This document shows positions 24,961-34,365 of a stretch of 64,000 nucleotides of DNA, piece by piece. The translations under genes were made by a program, and so were the position numbers. The notes under the pieces were generated by a model that was not told where the DNA came from, did not search any database, and saw only the letters and a program-made list of their open reading frames with translations. This DNA is from a virus. The stretch is taken from positions 23,044-87,043 of IMG/VR virus record IMGVR_UViG_3300025598_000029. One strand, written 5' to 3'. The first letter of the stretch is position 1. Each line of letters begins with the position of its first letter.

Positions 24961-25452
24961 ATGACTGACGTAAGACAAACAATTGTTGACTGGGCTAAGT
25001 GGTGCGCTGCTAATCACGACAAATTCACATACTCAGAAGGACCACAACGCATGTCCAGCATTGGACACCCAGGCAAACTGCCAGTTATCGCTGACTGCTC
25101 AGCCTTTGTGACATTGATGTACAACTGGGCTGGCGCTCCTGACCCAAATGCTCAGAGCTACAACCACACCGGCTACACCGGCACACTGCTTTCACATGGG
25201 ACTAAGATTGCCCTCAAGGATGTTCTGCCAGGCGATGTAATTGTCTATGGCCCAGGAACCGGTTGGCACACAGCACTTGTAGTTGACGTTACCGGCGCTA
25301 ACGCAAAGAACCCCCTCACGGTGTCCCATGGACAGGCCGGAGATCCGAGTTATTGCCACGTCAATCAAGATGGTCGTTTGCCACAAACCTACCTACGCTT
25401 CAACACTTCTGCAATTAACGCTCAGTCAATCCACACACCACCTGCAAAGTAG
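24961..25452 (+). CDS. Endolysin, NlpC/P60-type peptidase
   Basis: Cys46 in ADCSAFVTLMYNWAG, His103 in GTGWHTALVVD and His123 in VSHGQAG form the Cys-His-His triad of NlpC/P60 peptidases, which cut peptidoglycan stem peptides. The whole protein (163 residues) is just the catalytic domain, with no signal peptide or wall-binding domain visible, so it would need a holin; the candidates are at 1725-2430. Its GC content is high (about 52% in one line counted against 32-45% around it), suggesting recent acquisition from a more GC-rich host or phage. It lies among fibre genes with a good AAGGAAA ribosome site. Confidence 0.72.
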   Translation: MTDVRQTIVDWAKWCAANHDKFTYSEGPQRMSSIGHPGKLPVIADCSAFVTLMYNWAGAPDPNAQSYNHTGYTGTLLSHGTKIALKDVLPGDVIVYGPGTGWHTALVVDVTGANAKNPLTVSHGQAGDPSYCHVNQDGRLPQTYLRFNTSAINAQSIHTPPAK

Positions 25453-25457
25453 GATAA

Positions 25458-26204
25458 ATGGCACGTTATCGTCAAGACTTTGTTTATGGTGTGGCATCGG
25501 GTGTTCTTGCTAGTTCTGCACAAACTACTATTACCGGTACCAACTGGCCAACCACTATCCCAAGTGGTTCATACATGCCTATTGTGCTTAACCCAGGTTA
25601 CTATGGTGCTAGTGGTTCACCAGAAATTGTTTATATAACATCTGCTACAAGCACTGTTGCTACGGTAGTTAGAAACCAAGAAGGCACATCACCTACTAGC
25701 ACGCCTAGCGGTGGAGTAACTCCATGGATTGCTGGACCACTTATTACTGATTTTGGTGTTGTTAACCAAATCGCCAATGGTGATTTCCCATCGCCGACTG
25801 CAAGTGGACAATTCTTTGTTTCAAGCGCATCAGGAAGCAATTCACCTTATTGGTCAAACGTTATCCCTGCTGGTGTAATTCAATATGTATATGATAGTAA
25901 TGGTGGATCAGCTACATACATTGCAAACACCACAGACATTAATAACATTGTACAAATTAGTGGTAACTGCGTAATTCAATTACCTTCTGGTGGTATTACT
26001 TATGGTCAACAGATCACGTTCATTCAACTTACTAGTGGCACCGTAACAGCATTCTCCGGTGGTGCAACCCTTATTTCTACGGGTGCTTTGAACGGTGGCG
26101 CCAACCCACAACTTAGAGCACAATATAGTGCTGCTACTGCTATCTACTTGGGTACCACAATGAGTGCAAGCCCAACATGGATCATCACTGGAGACGTAAT
26201 CTAA
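25458..26204 (+). CDS. Virion fibre/adhesin subunit, 248 aa
   Basis: The N-terminal half (TTITGTNWPTTIPSGSY ... VVRNQEGTSP ... ITDFGVVNQ) follows the pattern of virion-anchoring domains of phage fibres, and parallels the N-terminus of the giant fibre at 9782. The C-terminal half (about 140-248) is a beta-rich domain with QLPSGGITYGQQITFIQ, common at fibre tips. AGGATAA precedes the start, six bases after the endolysin stop. A fibre or tail-tip role is likely; receptor binding is inference. Confidence 0.55.
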   Translation: MARYRQDFVYGVASGVLASSAQTTITGTNWPTTIPSGSYMPIVLNPGYYGASGSPEIVYITSATSTVATVVRNQEGTSPTSTPSGGVTPWIAGPLITDFGVVNQIANGDFPSPTASGQFFVSSASGSNSPYWSNVIPAGVIQYVYDSNGGSATYIANTTDINNIVQISGNCVIQLPSGGITYGQQITFIQLTSGTVTAFSGGATLISTGALNGGANPQLRAQYSAATAIYLGTTMSASPTWIITGDVI

Positions 26205-26206
26205 CA

Positions 26207-28462
26207 ATGCCTATCATCTTCGGTGTTATTGCTTCGGAGGAGTCTGGCCACTTACAGCCACAACCTCCATTTATCGATACCACCTCAGGTGCCGTAGTTA
26301 TTTCAGGCGGAACAACTTCTGGTAGTAGTTCCACAGTCCAAGTCTATTTTACACCAAACCCTTATGGTCAAAGAGCAACTAATTATGCTATTACTGCTTT
26401 TAGTGGATCACCAATCGTTGCAGTTACCGGTACGACTGTTACCGGCACTACAAGCCCAATAACAATTACTTACCCATTTGCTCCTAATGGCCTTTATGAA
26501 TTTAAAGGTTATGCACTTAATGCCAAAGGTGCTAGTTCTTATGGCAATCAGAGTAATCAAGTAGAACCTTTTGTTGCTACAGCTACGCCGTCTGGTTTAT
26601 CTGTAAACACTTTATCTACATCTGGAGTACAATTCACATTCCTACCAGTATCTGGTTCTACAAGTTATTTGCTTTCTGCATATGGTTCGTACACAGACCC
26701 TAATACACAAATAACAACTACCGATAGTGCTTCATTCACTCTTTCAGGGTCAGCAATGACATATCCAACGGTTACTGGTATTCTTAACCATGGTTATTTT
26801 GTAGGTATGACCTACGAATTTTATGTCCAATCACAAAACTTCGCTGGTACAAGTGCTAGTGGAGCAAACATACCTTTAACACCAAACCCATTTGGCTCAC
26901 CAAAGGTGCCAGTATTTACTGCTACATTATCTGGATCTGTTAATGCTGGTATCAACATTGTTGTAACACCAGACACCAATACATTAGACAATTTGCCTAC
27001 GGGTTACAATTATGCTGATAGCACTGGTGGTTTTAACAATAGCGTAAGTTATTCTGGAACAACATGGACATTGATCAATTCATCTAATCCAATTCTTCCA
27101 GTTAGTACAGTCAACGTTACTGCTAAAGCAAGATCACCATACCCAGATACTCCAGGTACCCCAGTGGTGTTTAAATTCCCACCACAGGCTTCTCCATCCG
27201 TTATTTCAACAGTTACCGCATCTGGATCTGGATTTAATTCTTCAACTGCCAATGCAACAATTACAGTTAACTGGACACAACCAACTTTTAATACGCAATA
27301 CAGTCAACCAACTAACTATAACGTAGTTCTTTCTGGTACAAATGGTGATGTTTATTCTGGTACAACTTCTTATGGCCTTAATAGCCTTGCTTTTAATAAT
27401 AACTATTATGTAAATACAAATTTCACTGCTACTGTTGTAGCTACTAACTCTGGTGGTAAAAGTCCTGTTGCAACTGCAGGCAGTGCTGTTCAACCTTACA
27501 TAGTTGCTGTTCCAGGCGCTGTAACTGGAGTGACAGGCGGAGCAGCTGGAACCGCAGAGTTCGATTACCAATGGACTCCTCCAACCAGTGGTGGTCCATA
27601 TTCAAATATACTTCTATACACTTCACCAGCAACTACTACTCAAACAGTACCTTCTGGTACAAGCCAAGCTTACTTTACTTATAATTTTGCACAAGGAACA
27701 TCCTACACATTCTATGCTGCTCCATATAATGGAGCTGGTTACTCAGCACCAGTATCTTCAGTGACTGCAACACCTTATCCAGGCTTTGTACCAATAACAG
27801 TTTACACTATTGGAGCTGGTGGTGGAGGTGGATGGTACACCGGAGGTGCTGCAGGAAACTTAGTTAATGGTGGATCAGCACAAGCAACAAAAGGACAAAC
27901 TATATCATGCGTTATAGGAGCAGGTGGTAGTGCAACTGCTGTTTCAACTGCTACTGCTGGAACCGGTGGTAATAGTGGTGCAACTGATTACGGAGTTACT
28001 GTATCCGTAATTGGCTTCGGTGGTAACGGTGGAGGACCTGGAACCACTAGCAATAGAGGAACTGGTGGTAGTAACAACTCATGGTCTGGTGGAACAGGTG
28101 TTGCTGGTGCTGGTGGTGGTGGTGCAGGATCTAATGGCAATGGTAGCGCAGGAGCTGGTACCACTGGTGGTAATGGTGGACCATCTACCCCTATTGGACC
28201 ATTTGGAACTATGGGACCATATAACGTCGGTGGTGGTGGTGGTGGTCGAGGTACAGTTACTCAAGGTAATACTCCATCACAATATCTACCAGGAACTGGT
28301 GGTTTCTCAGAAAACGTTGGACAATCTGGTTATGTAGCCATACGATGGGCAATTGCTGATTACCCAGGCACTCCAACCATCGTAGGAAGCCACGCACAGT
28401 CTACTGATGGAGTATACAACTATGCAGAATGGACCAGCACTGGTTCAATTACTTTTAACTAA
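26207..28462 (+). CDS. Adhesin with FN3-like domains and a glycine-rich tip, 751 aa
   Basis: The first 530 residues consist of several fibronectin-III-like domains separated by PxxP linkers, for example the unit containing GVTGGAAGTAEFDYQWTPP and SYTFYAAPYNGAGYS. Residues about 545-715 are extremely Gly-rich with runs such as GAGGGGG and NVGGGGGGRG, resembling the polyglycine sandwich of receptor-binding adhesins like gp38 of T-even-like phages. The frame opens at an ATG at 26177 inside the upstream gene, but MPIIFGV at 26207 directly after the stop is the simpler start. Likely a host-recognition protein. Confidence 0.58.
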   Translation: MPIIFGVIASEESGHLQPQPPFIDTTSGAVVISGGTTSGSSSTVQVYFTPNPYGQRATNYAITAFSGSPIVAVTGTTVTGTTSPITITYPFAPNGLYEFKGYALNAKGASSYGNQSNQVEPFVATATPSGLSVNTLSTSGVQFTFLPVSGSTSYLLSAYGSYTDPNTQITTTDSASFTLSGSAMTYPTVTGILNHGYFVGMTYEFYVQSQNFAGTSASGANIPLTPNPFGSPKVPVFTATLSGSVNAGINIVVTPDTNTLDNLPTGYNYADSTGGFNNSVSYSGTTWTLINSSNPILPVSTVNVTAKARSPYPDTPGTPVVFKFPPQASPSVISTVTASGSGFNSSTANATITVNWTQPTFNTQYSQPTNYNVVLSGTNGDVYSGTTSYGLNSLAFNNNYYVNTNFTATVVATNSGGKSPVATAGSAVQPYIVAVPGAVTGVTGGAAGTAEFDYQWTPPTSGGPYSNILLYTSPATTTQTVPSGTSQAYFTYNFAQGTSYTFYAAPYNGAGYSAPVSSVTATPYPGFVPITVYTIGAGGGGGWYTGGAAGNLVNGGSAQATKGQTISCVIGAGGSATAVSTATAGTGGNSGATDYGVTVSVIGFGGNGGGPGTTSNRGTGGSNNSWSGGTGVAGAGGGGAGSNGNGSAGAGTTGGNGGPSTPIGPFGTMGPYNVGGGGGGRGTVTQGNTPSQYLPGTGGFSENVGQSGYVAIRWAIADYPGTPTIVGSHAQSTDGVYNYAEWTSTGSITFN

Positions 28463-28470
28463 GGAAAAAT

Positions 28471-29337
28471 ATGAGAGTACGCCCCTTTCCACAATATGCA
28501 GTAGAGCCAGTAGGCATTATGACCTACTCACAAGGTGTTCTTACTGACCCTGACAATCAAAACGTTACGCTTAGCATTGTCAATTCTGATAACGGTACGG
28601 TTATTGTTCCTGCAGGAACTACTGCTACATACGAAAGCACAGGAACTTACCAATATACGTTGACTGCTAATCAATCATCAATCCAAGGCAATTACAATGT
28701 TACTTGGAATTACACAATTAGTGGATCACCAAGAGTATATACAGATAGTATTGTTATTACTGATCAGATGCCATATTGGAGCAACCTTAGCTACGATGAA
28801 CGTCAAATGGTTACTGGGATTGTTCATAGGTTAGACAAGAGTTTTGACTCCACTGCTGGCGGACCTTACTTACAAGAACTTAATCAAAGTGGTTTTATCA
28901 TGTATGAAGAAGTTGCAATGATCATGCAAGATGAAGCAATTGACTACATTAACTACGAGTTTCAACCTATCTTTAGCCCAGCTTATGAAATTGGTTTAAA
29001 TGCTCAAGTCCCATTCCCAAGCACTTATTACGGTGTACTAGCTAGCCAGACTTATGCTCACTTCTTAAAGCACATTGCTCGTAACTATATTGAACAACCT
29101 TCACCACAAGGTATGAACGCTGCTTGGATGGATCGTAGAGATTACTACCAGAGATGGTGGCAATTGTACTTATTTGATAAAGAAATTGCTGACAAGCAAC
29201 TACGTCAAATGAAGCGTCAGTTCATGGTTGGTTCACGCAGAAGTCTCTTGGTTGCTGGTGGTCTTATCCCACGAATGTTTGTCAACCCAGCACGTCCTCA
29301 CTTCCAATACGCTGCAGCTAACATGGGTGGAGCATAA
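28471..29337 (+). CDS. Head-tail connector/neck protein with Ig-like N-terminus
   Basis: Residues 1-100 form an Ig-like beta domain (TATYESTGTYQYTLTANQ ... VTWNYTISG). The rest is helical, with DERQMVTGIVHRLDKSF and an aromatic-rich segment (DRRDYYQRWWQLYLFDKEIADKQLRQMKR). The helical half resembles head-completion adaptor proteins that sit under the portal. The next three genes look like stopper, tail-completion and terminator proteins, which supports a neck role. AAGGAAA precedes the ATG. Confidence 0.5.
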   Translation: MRVRPFPQYAVEPVGIMTYSQGVLTDPDNQNVTLSIVNSDNGTVIVPAGTTATYESTGTYQYTLTANQSSIQGNYNVTWNYTISGSPRVYTDSIVITDQMPYWSNLSYDERQMVTGIVHRLDKSFDSTAGGPYLQELNQSGFIMYEEVAMIMQDEAIDYINYEFQPIFSPAYEIGLNAQVPFPSTYYGVLASQTYAHFLKHIARNYIEQPSPQGMNAAWMDRRDYYQRWWQLYLFDKEIADKQLRQMKRQFMVGSRRSLLVAGGLIPRMFVNPARPHFQYAAANMGGA

Positions 29338-29340
29338 TAA

Positions 29341-30027
29341 ATGTCTGGTATTGATCCACAGCCAGGGCCGGTTGTACCCGGTGCCGGTGGACTATCCACC
29401 CAGCAAGAAAGCCCTCTTCTCGTTGTAAAACAACGTGAAATATGGGCTCAGACTGACCAGCAACGTTTCCACGATGAAGCTTTGCAATGGTATGGAGAAG
29501 AAGTTATTGTACGTCAACTTTGGCGTGCAGAAGATGCTGCTCTTGGACTTGTAGGATACTGTCAACAATGCCAAGATAGCCCAAACCCATCACAACCTAA
29601 TGCTGCTGTCCAATCACGAGTTAGCAAAGTATACCGTCAAACGGGTAATAGTTACTGTGGGACTTGTTATGGAACAACATTCAGTGGTGGATTTAAACCA
29701 ACTTGTTATCACTTATATATGCTAGCTGCTGACACACCTCAAATTCGTATGAATCTAAGCACTGGTCAATTTTGGAAAGATAATCCAACTGTTCAGTTCA
29801 GCTGGTATCCAGAAATTAGAACTGGTGACTTAGTTGTTCGTGTAAACGAATGGTACGAAGAAACGCCAACATCGCTTGGAGATAGATTTCAAGTTAGTGC
29901 CGTAAGCCCACAAAGCATCCGCACTGGCCCAGGAACAAGTTATAGCCCAAGTGTTTATGTTAACCAAACTTGTACTTTAGAAAACGTATTCCCAAGTGCT
30001 CCATACTACAATGTACCGGTGATTTAA
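29341..30027 (+). CDS. Head-tail stopper-like protein with four-Cys motif
   Basis: The order is a Pro/Gly-rich N-terminus, a helix, then CQQC and CGTC about 35 residues apart (a likely zinc site), followed by a beta barrel (WYPEIRTGDLVVRVNEW ... GDRFQVSAVSPQSIRTGPG) typical of head-closure/stopper proteins. A zinc site is unusual for stoppers but matches the Cys-rich style of other head proteins here. The stop overlaps the next ATG, so translation is coupled to the tail-completion gene. Confidence 0.5.
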   Translation: MSGIDPQPGPVVPGAGGLSTQQESPLLVVKQREIWAQTDQQRFHDEALQWYGEEVIVRQLWRAEDAALGLVGYCQQCQDSPNPSQPNAAVQSRVSKVYRQTGNSYCGTCYGTTFSGGFKPTCYHLYMLAADTPQIRMNLSTGQFWKDNPTVQFSWYPEIRTGDLVVRVNEWYEETPTSLGDRFQVSAVSPQSIRTGPGTSYSPSVYVNQTCTLENVFPSAPYYNVPVI

Positions 30028-30548
30028 TGTACGAAGGAATAGCAGCACCAGATGCATTGACACAACGTTTAGCTAGACGTGCAGTCGAGATTGCTCAAGT
30101 CATTGGACCACGTAAAAGTGGTAAAGCACTAAACAGTTTGATCCCTTTTTATCAAACTGGTGTAATAGGTATTGAAGTTCCTGATGAAGTAGCTTATCTA
30201 ATGGATCTAGACCAAGGTATTAAAGCTCACGCAATGGTTGATTTATCAGGAAGAGTTATACCAATTAGGAACACAGACGGAACTATTTCTTTTAGACGAG
30301 CTGGCGCTAACCAAATTGGCAATATCCCTATTATTACTAGATTAGCTAAAGATGGAAGAATTAAAGAAAGCAAGCCTGAATGGGTATATCCTAAGAAGCC
30401 TGCATTGAAGGTATTAGAAAATTCATTAAACGCAAGCGTTGAAGAATGGAAAAGAACTGTTACTTCTAAAGAAGTATTAAATCTTTTGATGCAGACTGAT
30501 GCAAAAGACGATTTAGGAGAAATCTTTTACGGAAAGAATATGATATAA
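30027..30548 (+). CDS. Tail completion protein (HK97 gp10-like)
   Basis: The segment ALTQRLARRAVEIAQVIGPRKSGKALNS followed by strands (GVIGIEVPDEVAYLMDLDQGIKAHAM) and a C-terminal helix is the pattern of the small gp10-like tail completion family, which joins tail tube to neck. The ATG at 30027 overlaps the upstream stop. An ATG at 29970 is in the same frame but lies inside the stopper gene and would add a basic, Cys-containing segment unlike the family, so I use 30027. Confidence 0.58.
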   Translation: MYEGIAAPDALTQRLARRAVEIAQVIGPRKSGKALNSLIPFYQTGVIGIEVPDEVAYLMDLDQGIKAHAMVDLSGRVIPIRNTDGTISFRRAGANQIGNIPIITRLAKDGRIKESKPEWVYPKKPALKVLENSLNASVEEWKRTVTSKEVLNLLMQTDAKDDLGEIFYGKNMI

Positions 30549-30549
30549 A

Positions 30550-31212
30550 ATGTTTACTACAGCCGTAAAAACCGCAATCGTTGAAGCACTTCAAGCCGGG
30601 TTCTCAGCTCTAGCATCTGCTCCAATTGATACTAGCCTCGATCTGGTTCCAAACAGCGTAACAATTGAGTATCCACTCGAACTAGTTGCATGGCCAGCAG
30701 TCTTTGTGCAGTTCAGACCAAGTAAAATTCAATGGTCAGGTCTTAACCCAGACATTTATACAGCTGCTTCAGGCGGTATAGTTATTAGTGGTACAACTTA
30801 TTCTGGAACTCAAAGTTCAAGAACAGGCTACTTTGAAGGTAGCATAGATTTACAAATTATGGCTATGCACAGCGAAGAGCGAGACCGCCTATACGATAGC
30901 GTTGCTAATTTGATCCTTATGGGTCAGGGTAGCCCAGCTAGCACAGCGTTTTTTAATAGCATTGTTAACAACAATTTGCTGGGTATGACCTTACTTTTGG
31001 ATACTTTTACCCCATTAGGTGACAGCGTTAGCGTTGGGACCCCATGGAGTCCAGAAGAATTGACTTATGAGGCTAGCATAAGAGTCCAATGTATAGGTGA
31101 CTTTTATGAGAATAAGTACAACTACGTACTACCTGAATTCACAATTGTTACCGCTAGCGGAACTATGGTTGCTAACCCTTATTCTACACCAAATGAAACA
31201 AATACCTTATAA
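30550..31212 (+). CDS. Tail terminator protein
   Basis: This 220-residue protein has an N-terminal helix (TAVKTAIVEALQAGFSAL), strands with VAWPAVFVQF, a central long helix (EERDRLYDSVANLILMG) and a C-terminal strand region (TYEASIRVQCIGDFYENK). This is the layout of tail terminator proteins, which cap the tail at its head-proximal end. It sits directly before the sheath gene, where terminators usually are. Confidence 0.58.
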   Translation: MFTTAVKTAIVEALQAGFSALASAPIDTSLDLVPNSVTIEYPLELVAWPAVFVQFRPSKIQWSGLNPDIYTAASGGIVISGTTYSGTQSSRTGYFEGSIDLQIMAMHSEERDRLYDSVANLILMGQGSPASTAFFNSIVNNNLLGMTLLLDTFTPLGDSVSVGTPWSPEELTYEASIRVQCIGDFYENKYNYVLPEFTIVTASGTMVANPYSTPNETNTL

Positions 31213-31241
31213 TAAAACTGGTAAAAGAAATACTGTAAAAC

Positions 31242-31251
31242 AATCGCGATT
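31242..31251 (+). promoter_or_regulatory. Perfect 10-base palindrome in the sheath leader
   Basis: AATCGCGATT lies in the 65-base gap before the sheath gene, 26 bases before its ATG. A dyad of this kind could be a site for a dimeric regulator, or it may be chance. No clear -35/-10 pair was seen around it. Confidence 0.25.
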
Positions 31252-31277
31252 ATGCATAAGGCATTGAAGGAGAATGT

Positions 31278-32825
31278 ATGCCCATTTCCAACTATCAGAT
31301 TCCAGGTGTTTATGTCACGCAGTCTGGCACATCGCTGACAGCTATAAACCCTACAAATCTTAATATTCTATTGCTTGCTGACCAGCCTGTCGCTGGTAGC
31401 AATACTGACACGTTCTATAACATCACTGCTACATCCGGTGTAACAATCGGTCAACTTACTACCCCTATGGTCAACACGACTTCAACGGGTACTTACACTT
31501 CTTTCTCTGGTTACACTGTAACTTGGGTTAGTGGTAGCACAACTGTTACTGGTACTTACGGTGTTAACTTTACTGTCAGCACCGCCAGTGGTCAGCCTTT
31601 TAGTGCTATAACTACAGTTGGAACCACAACTGGCGTTGGACTTCCAAGTGGAACTGTTTCTGTTACATACGGTCACAACTGGGCAGCATACGGAACTTAT
31701 TACGATTTTAATACACTCACCAACACAATTGGTGCTGCTATCAGTGGAACAACAATTAATAATCCAGCTGTGCTTGCTGCACAATTTGCATTCCAAAATG
31801 GTGCAAATGTTGTACAAGTTCTTCCTGTAGCTCGTATTTCATCAAGCGGACAAAGTGCTGCTACTACTACCGACTGGAACCGTGCACTTGCAACTAACGG
31901 TACAGGTAGTGACCCAACATACCTTTCATCATTCGCTGGCGTAGACGTAATTGTCCCACTCTATGGTTTTGTTACCAATGGGCAAGTTACTGCTTACGCA
32001 AACGGTACGGTTGCTAGCACATTGGCTGCGTACCTTACTAGCCAAAATAGCAATGGTAATTACCAGCGTGCCTTCCTTGGTTTTGATGGAACCTCTAACC
32101 AGATCACTACTTCAGGTGTGCAATCATTTGTTGGTGGAATTGGTGCAAGCAATGCAGGTACACGAGTCAGTGTTGTATTCCCAGGTTCTATTAACTACAA
32201 CCCAGGATTGAATACTAATACTGGACTTACCAACGTTAACTTCAATATCCCTGGTTACTACCTTGCTGCTGCAATCGCTGGTACTTTTGTAGGACAGACT
32301 CAAGTTAGCACCCCTATTACAAATAAGATTGTTTATGGATTTAATTACATCCCTAACCAAATTAGCCTTACGGACGCAGCTACCAACTATCTACCTTATG
32401 GTGTTACTACAGTTTACCAAAAGCGTGACGGTAACCTCTGGATTCTACAGGGTCTTACAACTAATGTAAATAACTGGTTGACACAAGAAATATCAATCAA
32501 TGCTGTTGGTGACCGCTTAGCTAACAACGTTCGACGTGACTTGGTCAATAGTGCACTTATTGGTGGTCCTTTGACACAGATTACTACTGGTGCTGCGCTT
32601 TCAACAGTGCAAGGTACTTTGATCAATGCAAAGGCATCTGGACTTATCCAAAGTTACCAGAATATTAATTACACAGTTAACCCATCTAACCCAACGACTG
32701 TAAATATTACTTTCCAATATTCTCCGACGTATCCGATTAATTACATCCAGACTACTTTGAGCCTAAATACTCAAACTGGTACCGTAATTACGAATAATAC
32801 TCAGAGCAATCTTGTAGTCTACTAG
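31278..32825 (+). CDS. Tail sheath protein
   Basis: The N-terminus ISNYQIPGVYVTQSGTS is the classic sheath start, and residues about 100-330 carry the central domain. The C-terminal third (TTVYQKRDGNLWILQGLTTNVNNWLTQEISINAVGDRLANNVRRDL) matches the conserved sheath domain that packs around the tube and slides during contraction. The 515-residue length is typical. It has a strong AAGGAG site and is followed by the tube gene, the normal order in contractile phages. Confidence 0.85.
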   Translation: MPISNYQIPGVYVTQSGTSLTAINPTNLNILLLADQPVAGSNTDTFYNITATSGVTIGQLTTPMVNTTSTGTYTSFSGYTVTWVSGSTTVTGTYGVNFTVSTASGQPFSAITTVGTTTGVGLPSGTVSVTYGHNWAAYGTYYDFNTLTNTIGAAISGTTINNPAVLAAQFAFQNGANVVQVLPVARISSSGQSAATTTDWNRALATNGTGSDPTYLSSFAGVDVIVPLYGFVTNGQVTAYANGTVASTLAAYLTSQNSNGNYQRAFLGFDGTSNQITTSGVQSFVGGIGASNAGTRVSVVFPGSINYNPGLNTNTGLTNVNFNIPGYYLAAAIAGTFVGQTQVSTPITNKIVYGFNYIPNQISLTDAATNYLPYGVTTVYQKRDGNLWILQGLTTNVNNWLTQEISINAVGDRLANNVRRDLVNSALIGGPLTQITTGAALSTVQGTLINAKASGLIQSYQNINYTVNPSNPTTVNITFQYSPTYPINYIQTTLSLNTQTGTVITNNTQSNLVVY

Positions 32826-32837
32826 GAGCAATAAAAA

Positions 32838-33314
32838 ATGGCAACTTCACTATTTCGCGTAGGTGGACACTATACTGCGTTCACCTACAATGGACAGGCA
32901 CTAGCCTATGCTCAGGTTATCAATGAGCGAGGCCCACAGCCTGTAGCACAACCACAGCCTATCCAACCTTTGGATAACGCTTACCCAATTGAGATTGCTT
33001 TGCCTGCTGCTTTGAATGCAGGATATCTCGAAATCACATTCCTAGAACAATGGAATGCTGAAGTATGGGCACAATTGGGTGCAAACTTTGCTAATGCAGC
33101 TGACCTCCTTGACGTGTTCAAGGCTCAACTTGCTCAAGGCGAAGTCCAGTGCATAAAAGTCATCAATAAGCCAGACGGTACCCAGCGTAGAATTACTTAC
33201 ACTGGTTGTGTCGTAGTTAACGTCACAGTTGATGAATTAATCCAAATTGGAACAATGACTATTCCCAAGACGATTACAATCATGTACCGTCAAAGAACCG
33301 AAACTCTAAATTAA
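32838..33314 (+). CDS. Tail tube protein
   Basis: This 158-residue protein has the right size for a T4 gp19-like tube subunit and lies directly after the sheath. The core shows paired strands (YLEITFLEQWNAEVWAQL ... IKVINKPDGTQRRITYTGCVVVNVT) and a C-terminal strand ending ITIMYRQRTE, typical of the barrel that stacks into hexameric rings. TAGGAGC precedes the start. Confidence comes mainly from size and gene order. Confidence 0.65.
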   Translation: MATSLFRVGGHYTAFTYNGQALAYAQVINERGPQPVAQPQPIQPLDNAYPIEIALPAALNAGYLEITFLEQWNAEVWAQLGANFANAADLLDVFKAQLAQGEVQCIKVINKPDGTQRRITYTGCVVVNVTVDELIQIGTMTIPKTITIMYRQRTETLN

Positions 33315-33331
33315 GAAAGGCATGAAATAAA

Positions 33332-34315
33332 ATGTCCGTACGTTCATATGTAATTCAATTGCAGGCAGGAGTGGGTCAAGCCATTCTTCCTGATCACCGT
33401 AAGATGGTCCCAGGTGTACAATACGTGGTAGATGCTGATACGTTCTCAAAGATTAGCCTAGGTGCTCGTCAGAATGTTATCAAAGTTGTCACTGTTAACA
33501 CTGACCTTACCACTGCTAGTGGTGGTTTTGTACCTGCCCAAGTATCAAATGGTGTAAATACCCAGTTGTTTGGTGGAAATGGTCCACTCAGCCTCCTCGG
33601 TACTGTAAGCAACACTCTTAGCACATTCAGCATTGCTGGTTTTGCTGCTCAAGGAGCTGCTGCTGGTGGAACCACTGGTGCTGGTGCTGGTATTGGAACA
33701 CCACAAGACACACTACTAGGATCTTTCCAACCTTACTCACTAACTGGTCCTGATGGTGCTCGTTACCAACTCGTTTATAATGGAACTGCTACTACCATTT
33801 CAGGTGGTTGGGCAACGGTATGGCAAGACGAAAGCAATGGTTACGTATCAACTGCTTCTGGTATCACATACCAAGTCAAGCAAGATGGTCAAGGCGTTTC
33901 ATATGTTATTAGCGCCAATACAACTCTTAGCGGTGTAAACGGAAACGTTACTACTGTTGGTACTAAGCAAGGTGCTTTCTCAGGTGTTGCACTTGTTAAC
34001 ATTCCTGCTGGTTACTTTGGTTTCACTCAAATCGAAGGTATTTGCCCATCAGTTGCTGTCGTTAGCGGTACTGCCGTTGGAACTGCAGTTGGTGTTGTAG
34101 CAACTAGCAACGCTGGTTACCTTGGAGTTCCTGCTTCAACTACCACAGCTGTTAGCTCACTTGGTGTTGTAACTGGTAGCCCACTTGCTAATAACATTGC
34201 TGGTACAACGCTTACTACTCCTGCTTCAGGTACTAACGGTCAGTTTTTTGCTCAAGTTGAACTCCGTAGCCGCAGAAGCAAGAAGCCTTACAACCGCTTC
34301 CTTAACAAAAACTAA
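33332..34315 (+). CDS. Virion structural protein between tube and chaperones, 327 aa
   Basis: The N-terminal 70 residues (YVIQLQAGVGQAILPDHRKMVPGVQYVVD) look like a small folded domain, followed by Gly/Ala/Thr/Val-rich sequence and a basic end (LRSRRSKKPYNRFLNKN). Its place between tube and tail assembly chaperones suggests a second tube-associated or tail-surface protein. No family recognised. A small hairpin (34332-34348) follows it. Confidence 0.45.
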   Translation: MSVRSYVIQLQAGVGQAILPDHRKMVPGVQYVVDADTFSKISLGARQNVIKVVTVNTDLTTASGGFVPAQVSNGVNTQLFGGNGPLSLLGTVSNTLSTFSIAGFAAQGAAAGGTTGAGAGIGTPQDTLLGSFQPYSLTGPDGARYQLVYNGTATTISGGWATVWQDESNGYVSTASGITYQVKQDGQGVSYVISANTTLSGVNGNVTTVGTKQGAFSGVALVNIPAGYFGFTQIEGICPSVAVVSGTAVGTAVGVVATSNAGYLGVPASTTTAVSSLGVVTGSPLANNIAGTTLTTPASGTNGQFFAQVELRSRRSKKPYNRFLNKN

Positions 34316-34331
34316 TTAAGCTAATGTGGTA

Positions 34332-34348
34332 GGCTTTGAATAGAAGCC
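34332..34348 (+). terminator. Small hairpin before the chaperone genes
   Basis: GGCTTT pairs with GAAGCC across GAATA, 17 bases after the upstream stop, without a U-tract. It may reduce read-through so that chaperones are made less than the tube and sheath, or be incidental. Confidence 0.3.
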
Positions 34349-34365
34349 CTAGATCCAAAGGAAAC

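Noticed and set aside
29970-30026. Longer start for the tail completion protein
   Set aside because: It lies inside the stopper gene, has no ribosome site and adds residues unlike the family; the ATG overlapping the stop is favoured.
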